DNA of 64,000 nucleotides, from assembly GCF_016598595.1 (NCBI RefSeq), contig NZ_CP066786.1:1077501-1141500 (forward strand), written 5' to 3'. Below the pieces are notes generated by a model. It saw only the letters and a list, made by a program, of their open reading frames with translations, was not told where the DNA came from and did no database searches. This stretch comes from Martelella lutilitoris. GTDB lineage: Bacteria > Pseudomonadota > Alphaproteobacteria > Rhizobiales > Rhizobiaceae. Within the stretch, counting starts at the first letter, position 1; each line of letters begins with the position of its first letter. Shown in pieces: positions 9,186 to 17,423 of this stretch. Position numbers and translations under genes: made by a program.

Positions 9186-9383
9186 CGAAGGGCTTTCGAA
9201 ACGGATGACGGAGAACCGGGCGGCGGGCGCCCGCGCGATCTTTTCCACAAACCGGCCGCCGCGACAAGGGCGCTGACTGCCGTCGCCGAAGGCCGACCCG
9301 GCGTCTTTTCTGTGATTTGCGGCATTTTGCGCCTTATCGGCGCCCGCCGTTTTCGGCAAAAGAAAGCCGGAAGGATCGGTGGA

Positions 9384-9965
9384 ATGGCCAAGCTTCACTA
9401 TTACTACGCGACGATGAACGCGGGAAAATCGACGCTGCTTCTGCAGGCGGCCTATAATTATCGCGAGCGCGGCATGCATGCCGTGATCCTGCTGGCGGAG
9501 TTCGATGATCGGGCCGGCAAGGGCGTCGTCTCGTCCCGCATCGGGCTCAAGGCCGATGCCGTGACATTCGGGCCCGAGACCGATCTCTTTGAACTGGCCG
9601 GTCGACTGAACGGCGAGAAGGCCATCGATTGCCTGTTTGTCGATGAGGCGCATTTCGCCACAGCCGGTCATGTCTGGCAGCTTGCGCGGATTGTGGACGA
9701 ACTCGGCCTTCCGGTGATGGCCTACGGCCTCAGGTCCGATTTTCGCGGCGAGCTGTTCCCGGCCTCGCGGGAGTTGTTCGTTTTGGCAGACGAGATTCGC
9801 GAAGTGCGGACGATCTGCCATTGCGGACGCAAGGCCACCATGGTGGTCCGGCTTGACGGTGAGGGCAATGTGGCGCTTGCCGGCCCGCAAATCGAAGTAG
9901 GGGGCAATGAGCGCTACGTCTCCTATTGCCGCAAGCACTGGAAGGAGAAGACGGGGTTGAGATAA
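9384..9965 (+). CDS. tdk: Thymidine kinase (type II)
   Basis: A 193-residue salvage enzyme that phosphorylates thymidine to dTMP with ATP. The N-terminal YYYATMNAGKSTLLLQ holds the P-loop MNAGKST. CLFVDEAHF is the Walker-B/catalytic Glu region, and AYGLRSDFRGELFP is the lasso-adjacent segment. The structural zinc site is CHCGRKATMVVR with a later Cys near the C-terminus. The start at 9384 has AAGGAT and GGTGGA upstream. It diverges from the ABC ATPase gene across about 198 bp, which should hold both promoters, and appears monocistronic. Confidence 0.95.
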   Translation: MAKLHYYYATMNAGKSTLLLQAAYNYRERGMHAVILLAEFDDRAGKGVVSSRIGLKADAVTFGPETDLFELAGRLNGEKAIDCLFVDEAHFATAGHVWQLARIVDELGLPVMAYGLRSDFRGELFPASRELFVLADEIREVRTICHCGRKATMVVRLDGEGNVALAGPQIEVGGNERYVSYCRKHWKEKTGLR

Positions 9966-9988
9966 TCGCCAGGCGCCCGCGCAATGCC

Positions 9989-10750
9989 TCAGTCGATGAT
10001 ATTGAGGCGGATCGCCTTGGCCACTAGCTGCGCCCGGTTGACGCAATCCATCTTGCGGATGGCGTTGGCCAGGTAGGCGTTGACCGTATGGTCCGATAGC
10101 CCGAGAATGCCGCCGATCTCGTGCGATGTCTTGCCTTCTGCCGTCCAGCGGATCACCTCCGTTTCGCGCGCCGACAGGCTGCCCATGGGGTGGCCGGGAG
10201 GATCGCGCAGTTCGCCGTGACGCCTGAGGGCGCGCCGGGCGATGCGGGTGAGGGCGAGTTCTTCCTTGCTGCCGAGCGGCTCGCGATTGCCGAAAAACAA
10301 GAGCGCCGTCTGCCGGCCCATGTCGGCGACGAAAGTGAACACGACCCCCATATTGATCCCCAGGGCCCGCATCCGCTGGGCAAAATCGGTCCGGCTCAGG
10401 TCATCGCATTTGAGGATATCGTCGAGAGACCATTGCAGCGGCGTGCCGGCGCGCCTGTGGGCGGGCGCGAAGGGCATGGAGCGCAGGAGGCCGACATGAT
10501 CGTGGGATTCGATGAAAGGACGAGGCAGCGTGGTGCAGTGTACGAGAACAGGCGCGATTGCCGCCCGCGGTTTCGGCACATCCATCAGCGTGAAATGGAT
10601 CATGCCGAAATGTGATGCAATCGACGCGAGCAGCCTTGCAAGGATCTCGATCTCTGCGGCAAGGTCGATATCGCGCATAAATTGAACTGTCTTGGCTTCT
10701 TCCGGAGGCCGCATGCCCTCGCCTCGCTTGGTATTGTTATTGTTTTCCAT
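9989..10750 (-). CDS. LuxR-family transcriptional regulator (solo)
   Basis: A 253-residue protein. Its N-terminal region (about 25-175) has the size and pattern of an autoinducer-binding domain (WSLDDILKCDDLSRTDFAQRM, VFTFVADMGRQTALLFFG). The C-terminal LuxR helix-turn-helix starts at LSARETEVIRWTAEGKTSHEIG and includes LGLSDHTVNAYLANAIRKM. No luxI-type synthase gene is seen, so it is a LuxR solo within this window. Whether it binds a homoserine lactone is unknown. The start is either ATG 10750 or ATG 10714; the latter has GAGGCGAGGGC immediately upstream and would give 241 residues. Confidence 0.85.
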   Translation of the reverse strand: MENNNNTKRGEGMRPPEEAKTVQFMRDIDLAAEIEILARLLASIASHFGMIHFTLMDVPKPRAAIAPVLVHCTTLPRPFIESHDHVGLLRSMPFAPAHRRAGTPLQWSLDDILKCDDLSRTDFAQRMRALGINMGVVFTFVADMGRQTALLFFGNREPLGSKEELALTRIARRALRRHGELRDPPGHPMGSLSARETEVIRWTAEGKTSHEIGGILGLSDHTVNAYLANAIRKMDCVNRAQLVAKAIRLNIID

Positions 10751-10847
10751 AGTGCAACAATGAGGATCTCCGTTTGCCGCGCATCTGCCGGCAAGCCCGG
10801 TTGTGGCCGGATCGCTCAACCGGCCATGCAACCTTTTCTGGCAATAT

Positions 10848-10867
10848 ACATGTACCGCCGGTAATGT
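10848..10867. promoter_or_regulatory. Imperfect 20-bp palindrome upstream of luxR-type gene (possible lux-box)
   Basis: A 20-base element with ACAT and ATGT ends and a TACC/GGTA interior lies about 100 bases upstream of the LuxR-type start, next to a perfect TACATGTA. Size and symmetry resemble LuxR-family boxes. There is no consensus match to cite, so this is tentative. Confidence 0.2.
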
Positions 10868-10997
10868 CGAGTTGCGCTAAAATAAAAGATGCTCTTTTTA
10901 CGGGTAAGTTTCGCGCCAGATCGATTGCTGCATTCGCCGGTCTGTCCGGGAGGGGCGTGGACGGCGCAAAGCCATGCTAATCATGAACGGTGGAGCA

Positions 10998-11024
10998 GCC
11001 CGTCGCGAGATCGCGTTTTCGGGC
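10998..11024. repeat. Nested hairpin in the luxR-maeB gap
   Basis: GCCCG at 10998-11002 pairs with CGGGC at 11020-11024, enclosing a second inverted pair CGCGA (11004-11008) and TCGCG (11011-11015). It forms part of the palindrome-rich 10.75-11.24 kb non-coding stretch. There is no U-tract on either side, so it is not a simple terminator. Confidence 0.5.
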
Positions 11025-11081
11025 GCGCGCGTTTCGCCTGCACCGGCTCTTCCTGCCGGCGCGTCCGGTCAGGGAAAAACG

Positions 11082-11168
11082 GATGCGCCATTCACCCGGC
11101 GCTTCGGAACGCCCTTCGGACGAAGCGGACCTGGCGCATCGGTCCGAAGACCGGAACCGGTCTTCGGA
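11082..11168. repeat. Compound palindromic element (RIME/ABC-like dispersed repeat candidate)
   Basis: Three nested or adjacent inverted repeats fill this segment: GATGCGCCA (11082-11090) with TGGCGCATC (11132-11140), enclosing CGCTTCG (11100-11106) with CGAAGCG (11121-11127), then a perfect 26-base palindrome at 11143-11168 centred on CCGGAACCGG. Rhizobial genomes are known to carry dispersed palindromic elements of this style. Only one copy occurs here, so dispersal cannot be shown. With the hairpin at 10998-11024 it accounts for much of the roughly 490-bp gap, in which I see no convincing gene. Confidence 0.65.
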
Positions 11169-11236
11169 AAGCATATTGAGGGTGTTCAGCAAGCGGGAGC
11201 ATGCGTCAGAACGGAGAACGTGCTGAAAGCGCGAAT

Positions 11237-13555
11237 CTAGCCCGCGTGGCGATGCTCTTCCTGCGCCAGGTCCGCTTCGACCACGGCAAGCGTCGCCATG
11301 TTGACGATGCCGCGCGAGGTGACCGAGGGCGAAAGAATGTGTGCGGGAAGGGCGCTGCCGAGCAGAATCGGCCCCACATGCAACGCATCGAGCATGCCCT
11401 GGACCACCGTCATGGTGATATGCGCGGCATCGAGCGAGGGGAAGACCAGGAGGTTGGCCTCGCCGGCGAGCGTGCTGTTGGGCATGACGCGCTTGCGAAG
11501 CACATCGGAAATGGCGGTGTCGCCGTGCATCTCGCCGTCGACTTCCAGGTCCGGCATCCGTTCGCGGATGATGGCGAGCGCCTCGCGCATGCGCGCGGCG
11601 CTTTCCGAATCGCGTGACCCGAAGTTCGAATGGGAAACGAGCGCTGCCTTGGCAACCATGCCGAAACGCGAGACGGCGCGCGCCGACTGGATCGTGGTTT
11701 CGGCGATCTCCTCGGGCGTCGGGCAGTAGGTCACGTGGGTATCGGCGAAGAAGGTCGCGCCGCGGTTGGAGATCAGCAGGCCCAGGCTGGAGAAATCGCG
11801 CACATTCTCGTGCTTGCCGATGATATTGCCGATATCGCGCAGATGCCGGTCGAAACGGCCTTCCACGCCGCACAGAAGCGCGTCCGCATCGCCGCGCTTG
11901 ACGGCGAGTGCGCCGATCACCGTGGTATTGGTGCGCACGATGGTGCGCGCGCGATCCGGCGTCACGCCCTTGCGGGCAACGAAGCCGAGATATTCCTCGA
12001 CATATTCCCGAAACCGCGAATCGCTTTCCGGGTTGATGATGTCGTAATCCTCCTGTGGCCGCATCCTGAGGCCGTAGCGTTTCATACGGGTCTCGAGCAC
12101 GTTCGGCCGTCCGATCAGAATGGGCCTGGAAATGCCTTCCTCGACCAGCACCTGGGCGGCGCGCATCACCCGCTCGTCCTCGCCGTCGGAGAAGATCACC
12201 CGCTTCGGCTCGGCCGCCTTGGCGGCGGCGAAGACCGGCTTCATGACAAGGCCGGAGCGGAAGGCGAAGCGGTTGAGGTGATCGTAATAGGCTTCGTAGT
12301 CCCCGATCGGCCGCTCGGCGACGCCGCTTTCGGCCGCAGCCTTCGCCACGGCCGGCGCGATGCGCAGGATGAGGCGCGGATCGAAGGGGGAGGGGATCAG
12401 ATAGTCGGGCCCGAAGATCAGCGGTTCGCCGCTGGAGGAATGCGGCACCTCCCAGACTTCCTCCTTGGCAAGCCCCGCGATTGCACGGACGGCGGCCATC
12501 TTCATCTCTTCGTTGATGGTGCGCGCGCCGCAATCGAGCGCGCCGCGGAAGATGTAAGGGAAGCAGAGGACGTTGTTGACCTGGTTGGGAAAATCCGACC
12601 GGCCGGTGCAGATCATCGCGTCCTCGCGTTCGGCGCGCGCGAGATCCGGCATGATCTCCGGCACGGGATTGGCCAGCGCCATGATCATCGGCTTGTCGGC
12701 CATCTGCTTCAGAAGCGCCGGCTTCAGCGCGCCCGCGACCGACAGGCCGAGGAAGACGTCGGCGCCCTCGATGTGGTCGGCCAGCGCGTGGACGTCGCTT
12801 TCCTGGGCATAAACCGCCTTCCACCGGTCCATATTGGTGGTGCGGCCCGGATAGACGAGACCGTCGATATCGAAGACCCAGATATTCTCCCGTTTGGCAC
12901 CGAGCGAGACCAGAAGGTTAAGGCAGGCGAGCGCTGCGGCGCCCGCGCCCGAGGCCACGATCTTGACGTTCTCGATCGACTTGCCGGCAAGCTCAAGTCC
13001 GTTCAGGATCGCGGCAGCGACGATGATGGCGGTGCCATGCTGGTCGTCGTGAAAGACCGGGATCTGCATCTTCTCACGCAGGATGCGCTCGACCTCGAAA
13101 CATTCCGGCGCCTTGATGTCCTCGAGGTTGACGCCGCCGAAGGTCGGCTCGAGCGCTGAGATCGTCGAGACCATCTCATCGATGGTCGGCGCGTCGATCT
13201 CGATGTCGAAAACGTCGACGCCGGCGAATTTCTTGAACAGCACAGCCTTGCCTTCCATCACCGGCTTGGAGGCGAGCGGGCCGATATTGCCAAGTCCGAG
13301 AACGGCCGTGCCGTTGGAGATGACGGCGACGAGGTTGCTGCGCGAGGTATATTTCGCCGCATCCGATGGGTTGTCGTGGATGGCGATGCAGGGCGCGCCA
13401 ACGCCGGGAGAATAGGCAAGCGCCAGGTCGCGCTGGTTGCCGAGCGGCTTGATCGCCTGAATCTCGAGTTTGCCGGCCCGCGGATAGCGGTGGTAGAAAA
13501 GCGCCTGCTGCTGCAGGTCTTCTCCGGCGCCCTTGGTTTCTTTGGGTTCGCTCAT
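11237..13555 (-). CDS. maeB: NAD(P)-dependent malic enzyme with phosphotransacetylase-like domain
   Basis: A 772-residue hybrid enzyme that decarboxylates malate to pyruvate. The N-terminal malic domain (about 20-430) shows [51 protein letters not shown] and the cofactor fold [13 protein letters not shown]. The C-terminal half (about 440-765) matches the phosphotransacetylase-like domain of rhizobial DME/TME proteins, which is thought to act in regulation rather than catalysis. Sequence alone does not tell me whether NAD or NADP is used. The gene fits the TCA theme, feeding pyruvate and acetyl-CoA. It diverges from the DoxX gene across 266 bp. Confidence 0.93.
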   Translation of the reverse strand: MSEPKETKGAGEDLQQQALFYHRYPRAGKLEIQAIKPLGNQRDLALAYSPGVGAPCIAIHDNPSDAAKYTSRSNLVAVISNGTAVLGLGNIGPLASKPVMEGKAVLFKKFAGVDVFDIEIDAPTIDEMVSTISALEPTFGGVNLEDIKAPECFEVERILREKMQIPVFHDDQHGTAIIVAAAILNGLELAGKSIENVKIVASGAGAAALACLNLLVSLGAKRENIWVFDIDGLVYPGRTTNMDRWKAVYAQESDVHALADHIEGADVFLGLSVAGALKPALLKQMADKPMIMALANPVPEIMPDLARAEREDAMICTGRSDFPNQVNNVLCFPYIFRGALDCGARTINEEMKMAAVRAIAGLAKEEVWEVPHSSSGEPLIFGPDYLIPSPFDPRLILRIAPAVAKAAAESGVAERPIGDYEAYYDHLNRFAFRSGLVMKPVFAAAKAAEPKRVIFSDGEDERVMRAAQVLVEEGISRPILIGRPNVLETRMKRYGLRMRPQEDYDIINPESDSRFREYVEEYLGFVARKGVTPDRARTIVRTNTTVIGALAVKRGDADALLCGVEGRFDRHLRDIGNIIGKHENVRDFSSLGLLISNRGATFFADTHVTYCPTPEEIAETTIQSARAVSRFGMVAKAALVSHSNFGSRDSESAARMREALAIIRERMPDLEVDGEMHGDTAISDVLRKRVMPNSTLAGEANLLVFPSLDAAHITMTVVQGMLDALHVGPILLGSALPAHILSPSVTSRGIVNMATLAVVEADLAQEEHRHAG

Positions 13556-13821
13556 CGTCCTGGTCTCCTTGTCCGGCGCCGGTGCCCGGTCTCCTCAATG
13601 CCGGGCGACTATATGGGCGGAAATGGCGAAACTCAATCCACCGCCGTCGCACGGCTCACGGTTTTGGCTCCGGCCTCAAGCGCTGCGGGCCAGCGCCTTC
13701 CGGCGACTGTCTGTTTACCGGGACAGATGTTTCACTCAGCGCATTTTCAGGTATTCTGGCGTCAGGACCAGTCGGCCTCACGAAGACGCAGATTGTTTCC
13801 AAAGACCGTATGGAGTCACAG

Positions 13822-14208
13822 ATGAATAAAATGCTGCAGCCGATGGCGCCTTACTTCCTGGCCCTGCTCAGGGTCGTTGCGGGCCTGCTCTTCCTTGAAC
13901 ACGGCACCCAGAAGATCCTGCATTTTCCCGTGTCCGACATGCACCCGCCGATGTTCTCGCTGCTCTGGTTCGGCGGCATCCTGGAGATCGTCGGCGGCGC
14001 TCTGATCATTGTCGGGCTTTACACGCGCATTTCGGCCTTCGTGCTTTCCGGCATGATGGCGGTTGCCTATTTCATGTTCCATGCGCCCAACAGCTTCTTC
14101 CCGGCGCTCAACGGCGGCGATGCGGCGATCCTGTTCTGCTTTGTCTTCCTGTATATGGTTTTTGCCGGTCCCGGAGCCTTCAGCCTGGACGGCAAGAGGA
14201 AGCGCTGA
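13822..14208 (+). CDS. DoxX-family integral membrane protein
   Basis: A 128-residue protein with about four transmembrane helices: ALLRVVAGLLFLEHG, MFSLLWFGGILEIVGGALIIVGLY, ISAFVLSGMMAVAYFMF and AAILFCFVFLYMVFAG. The LRxxxGxxFxxHGxQK-like start and the GGxLExxGGxxLxxGLxTR core define the DoxX family, whose role is unclear and possibly redox or thiol homeostasis. The ATG at 13822 was chosen over one 12 bases earlier because GGAG then sits seven bases upstream. Confidence 0.9.
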   Translation: MNKMLQPMAPYFLALLRVVAGLLFLEHGTQKILHFPVSDMHPPMFSLLWFGGILEIVGGALIIVGLYTRISAFVLSGMMAVAYFMFHAPNSFFPALNGGDAAILFCFVFLYMVFAGPGAFSLDGKRKR

Positions 14209-14254
14209 CCGTCTCGTCCTGCGGGCCGGCTTTATTGCGACGCGATGATCATCA

Positions 14255-14277
14255 ACCGCCCCCTCTTGCGGGGCGGT
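14255..14277 (+). terminator. GC-rich hairpin after doxX gene
   Basis: ACCGCCCC (14255-14262) and GGGGCGGT (14270-14277) form an 8-bp stem with a 7-base loop 47 bases past the DoxX stop. Only a short T-run follows (CTTTCC), so termination may be weak. It could also lie in the leader of the next gene. Confidence 0.35.
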
Positions 14278-14400
14278 CCGCCTTTCCAATGTCAGCGCGG
14301 GGTATCGCAACGGCCAGTCGCGCGTTATGGGTTGAAGACACTGCGCCGGCCTCGCATAACAGGCTCGGTCGAAAGCCCTGAAGATGATCGGAGCGGCGGG

Positions 14401-16047
14401 ATGAACACTGATCCTGAGAACGAAAGCGATGCCCGCCTGCATGAGGCGCGGCTGCAGTTCCTGACATGGGAACGCCGGCCGGAGGATATCGATGCCCCCG
14501 CCCACCGGGCCCGCTGCGTGGCCCTGGCAAGGCGCGCGGGGGCGGTGATCGACGAAACGGCCTATGTCGCGGAAAAGGCCGCGGTCTTTACCGACAGGCT
14601 TCGTCTCGGTGCGGACTCCTACATTGCCGGCTATGCCGTGGTGCGCGGCGATATCGCGATTGGCGCCGACTGCACGGTCAATGCCTATGCCTGTCTTGCC
14701 GGAAAGGTGACCTGCGGCGATCATGTGCGCATCGCCTCGCATGCGCAGATCATGGGCTTCAACCACGGTTATGAGGATCCCGATATTCCGATCTCGCGCC
14801 AGCCGCATGAAAGCCGGGGCATCATCATCGAGGACGATGTCTGGATCGGCGCGAATGTGGTGGTGCTTGACGGCGTGCGCATCGGGCGCGGCGCGGTGAT
14901 CGCCGCCGGCGCGACCGTGACCCGCGATATTCCGCCCTATATGATCGCCGGCGGCGTGCCCGCAAAGCCGATCCGAAAGCGCGGCGAGAAACGCGCGAAG
15001 GCGGGCGGCGACGTCGATGGCGCGCTTCGGGATATCAGCGAAAAGATCGGGACGGAATGGCGAGTGGTGCTTTCGGCAAACCTGCGTGACGGCGTCTACG
15101 TCTCCCGCGAGGCCGATGGAACCGCGCGTCCAAGCATGCGGCATCTCTGCGATGCGATCGAGATCGCCGCCGGGCTTGATGAAAGGCCGGAAGGATTGGA
15201 CGTCGATACCGCGATTGCCGCGCTGAAAGCGGTGCAGGATCCCGTTACCGGCCTTTTTCCCGATCCCGGCCAGCCGCCGAAACCGGATCTTCCCTTACGC
15301 GAGGACGGGATTGCGCTCTATAACGTGCTCTCTGTCGGTTATGCGCTGGAGGTGCTCGGCAGCCGGCCGGACCACAGGATTGCAGCCGTCGAGCTTGATG
15401 CGCCCGATCTTTGCGCTTGGCTGGAAAGCCTGCCCTGGCGGGAGAACGCCTGGGGCGCGGGCGCTGCCGTGGATGCGATCGGCACGGCGCTTTATTTCAA
15501 CGCGCGCTATTTCGAAACCGGCCGGGCGCGCGAAACGCTGTTCGGCTGGCTTGCGCTTCATGTCGACCGGGCGACGGGTCTTTGGGGCGCGCCGACAGCG
15601 GTAGAAGGCCTGCTTCAGCCGGTCAACGGCTTTTACAGGCTGACGCGGGGCACTTATGCGCAGTTCGGCCTGCCGGTGCCGCATCCCGAAGCCGCGATCA
15701 ATTCCGTGCTTGCCAATTACCGCAATCATGACGGCTTTTCCGGGCCGGCCTATACGGCCTGCAACCTGCTCGACACGATCCATCCGCTTCTGACCTGCCT
15801 TGCCCAGACGGATCACCGCCGTTCCGAGGCCGAGGCGGTGGCCCGTGTGATCATCGCTCGCGCGCCGGAACGCTGGCAAGCTGATGCGGGGTTTGCCTTT
15901 GCCGACGGGCAGGAGGCGGGCCTGCAGGGCACGGAAATGTGGCTATCGGTCATCCATCTGGCGGCGAAACTGCTGAAGGGCGAGGATGCGCTGTCCTATG
16001 TGCCGAAGGGCGTCCATCGCACGGCGGCTGTCGGCCTCGGTCTTTAG
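14401..16047 (+). CDS. Hexapeptide-repeat acyltransferase fused to a helical toroid-like domain
   Basis: A 548-residue two-domain protein. Residues about 50-195 form a left-handed beta-helix acyltransferase: repeats I-A-I-G-A-D, V-T-C-G-D-H-V, a candidate catalytic His in GFNHGYEDPDIPIS, then IIEDDVWIGANVVVLDGVRIG, and the closing PPYMIAGGVPAKPI typical of sugar O-acetyltransferases. Residues about 215-548 are unrelated. They form an alpha-rich region with repeated Trp/Gly/Asn-containing turns (ATGLWGAP, GFYRLTRGTYAQFG, HDGFSGPAY) suggesting an alpha/alpha-toroid like prenyltransferase or heparinase helices. The function of the second domain is unknown. The start has GGAGCGGCGGG upstream. A ThuA-like gene follows after 28 bases. 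Confidence 0.75.
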   Translation: MNTDPENESDARLHEARLQFLTWERRPEDIDAPAHRARCVALARRAGAVIDETAYVAEKAAVFTDRLRLGADSYIAGYAVVRGDIAIGADCTVNAYACLAGKVTCGDHVRIASHAQIMGFNHGYEDPDIPISRQPHESRGIIIEDDVWIGANVVVLDGVRIGRGAVIAAGATVTRDIPPYMIAGGVPAKPIRKRGEKRAKAGGDVDGALRDISEKIGTEWRVVLSANLRDGVYVSREADGTARPSMRHLCDAIEIAAGLDERPEGLDVDTAIAALKAVQDPVTGLFPDPGQPPKPDLPLREDGIALYNVLSVGYALEVLGSRPDHRIAAVELDAPDLCAWLESLPWRENAWGAGAAVDAIGTALYFNARYFETGRARETLFGWLALHVDRATGLWGAPTAVEGLLQPVNGFYRLTRGTYAQFGLPVPHPEAAINSVLANYRNHDGFSGPAYTACNLLDTIHPLLTCLAQTDHRRSEAEAVARVIIARAPERWQADAGFAFADGQEAGLQGTEMWLSVIHLAAKLLKGEDALSYVPKGVHRTAAVGLGL

Positions 16048-16075
16048 CGCGTCGATTGAAGGGAAGGAGACGGCC

Positions 16076-16729
16076 ATGACTAGGCGAAAGGCGCTTGTGG
16101 TTTATGGCGGCATGGCGCTGCACACGCCGAAGGAAGGCGCGGAGACGGTCCGCGATATTCTTGAGGCCCATGACTTCGCGGTCGATGTCACCGACGACTA
16201 TGACGCGCTCGGCGCCGAGGATGTCGGGGCCAACGCCCTGGTGGTGCCGGTGATCACCGATGGCGAGCTTTCAAGGGAGAAGATGGCGAAGCTCATTGCC
16301 GCCGTTCAGGCAGGCACGGGACTTGCCGGATACCATATGGGCCTTGCCACGAGCTTTCGCGCGAGCGTGCCGTTCCGCTATGCCGCAAGCTGCTACTGGG
16401 TTGCCCATCCCGGCGACATCATCACCTATCGGGTCGATGTGACCCGCCCCGATCATCCGATCATGGACGGCATCGAGAGCTTCGAACACACGTCCGAGCA
16501 ATACTACCTGAATTACGATCCGGCGGTCGAGGTGCTGGCGTCCACCACCTTTTCCGGCGCGTTCCATCCCTGGCGCAAGAATGTGGTCATGCCGGTGGTC
16601 TTCACCACGAAGCATGGCAAGGGCCGCGTTTTCTACTCCTCGCTCGGTCACACGGCCGCTGAACTCGAAATCCCCGATGTGCGCGCCATATTGACCCGTG
16701 GACTGCTGTGGGCCGCCCGGGCGCTCTGA
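16076..16729 (+). CDS. ThuA-like domain protein
   Basis: A 217-residue protein of the class I glutamine-amidotransferase-like superfamily, ThuA branch. It has the Rossmann-like start ALVVYGGMALHTPKEGAETV, a G-Y-H-M-G turn near 85, an F-E-H-T-S-E-Q-Y-Y-L segment and a V-F-T-T-K-H-G-K-G-R-V-F-Y-S-S-L-G-H end, all typical of ThuA domains linked to trehalose and other sugar utilisation. No nucleophilic Cys triad is evident. A GGGAAGGAG ribosome site lies before the ATG. It follows the acyltransferase fusion gene by 28 bases and precedes glutaredoxin by 50, so the three probably form one operon. Confidence 0.85.
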   Translation: MTRRKALVVYGGMALHTPKEGAETVRDILEAHDFAVDVTDDYDALGAEDVGANALVVPVITDGELSREKMAKLIAAVQAGTGLAGYHMGLATSFRASVPFRYAASCYWVAHPGDIITYRVDVTRPDHPIMDGIESFEHTSEQYYLNYDPAVEVLASTTFSGAFHPWRKNVVMPVVFTTKHGKGRVFYSSLGHTAAELEIPDVRAILTRGLLWAARAL

Positions 16730-16779
16730 TCGGCTGCGTGGTTTCGGGGGGCGCACTCTCAAACAGGAAGGAAATACTG

Positions 16780-17418
16780 ATGAAGCTCTATGTTTATGAC
16801 CATTGCCCGTTCTGCGTGAGAGCCCGGATGCCCTTCGGGTTGAAGAATATCCCGTTCGAGCTTGCCTTCATGGCGAATGACGACGAGGAAACGCCGATCC
16901 GGATGATCGGCAAGAAAATGGCGCCCATCCTCGAGGACAAGGACGGCCATATGGGCGAGAGCCTTGATATCGTTCTCAAGGTTGACGGTCTTTCGGGCGA
17001 GCGCCTGTTTGGCGGCACGCCGCGCCGGGAGATCAGCGACTGGCTGAAGACCTGGGGCGGCACCGTCAACGCGCTGGTGATCCCGCGCACGCCGGATCCT
17101 GTCTTTCCCGAGTTCCGGACCGCTTCGGCCCGGGCCTACTTCACAGAAAAGAAGGAGGCCACGTTCGGCGCCTTCGACGGGCTTCTGGCCGAGACCGAAA
17201 CCCATAAGGCCGAGATCCTGAAAGGCCTTGGGGCACTGTCGTCCTTCCTGCCCGACGCCGAAGCCTCGACCATCGACGACATCATGCTGTTTCCGACGCT
17301 GCGCTCGCTTTCGATCGTGCCGGACCTTGCCGTGCCGGAGCCGGTCGAAGCCTACCGCACCCGTATGGCGGAGCGCTGCGGCGTGCCGCTGGTGAGCGAA
17401 CTGCGCAAGGCGGCCTGA
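16780..17418 (+). CDS. grxB: Glutaredoxin 2
   Basis: A 212-residue GST-fold glutaredoxin. The thioredoxin-like N-terminal domain starts MKLYVYDHCPFC, with active-site Cys9-Pro-Phe-Cys12, followed by K-K-M-A-P-I-L-E. The C-terminal all-helical domain contains STIDDIMLFPTLRSLSIV. Grx2-type proteins reduce glutathione-mixed disulfides in the cytoplasm. The start has AGGAAGGAAAT upstream. The gene ends 5 bases from the stop of the convergent Kef-type gene, and both families are linked to glutathione, though convergence argues against co-transcription. Confidence 0.93.
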   Translation: MKLYVYDHCPFCVRARMPFGLKNIPFELAFMANDDEETPIRMIGKKMAPILEDKDGHMGESLDIVLKVDGLSGERLFGGTPRREISDWLKTWGGTVNALVIPRTPDPVFPEFRTASARAYFTEKKEATFGAFDGLLAETETHKAEILKGLGALSSFLPDAEASTIDDIMLFPTLRSLSIVPDLAVPEPVEAYRTRMAERCGVPLVSELRKAA

Positions 17419-17423
17419 GGCCG

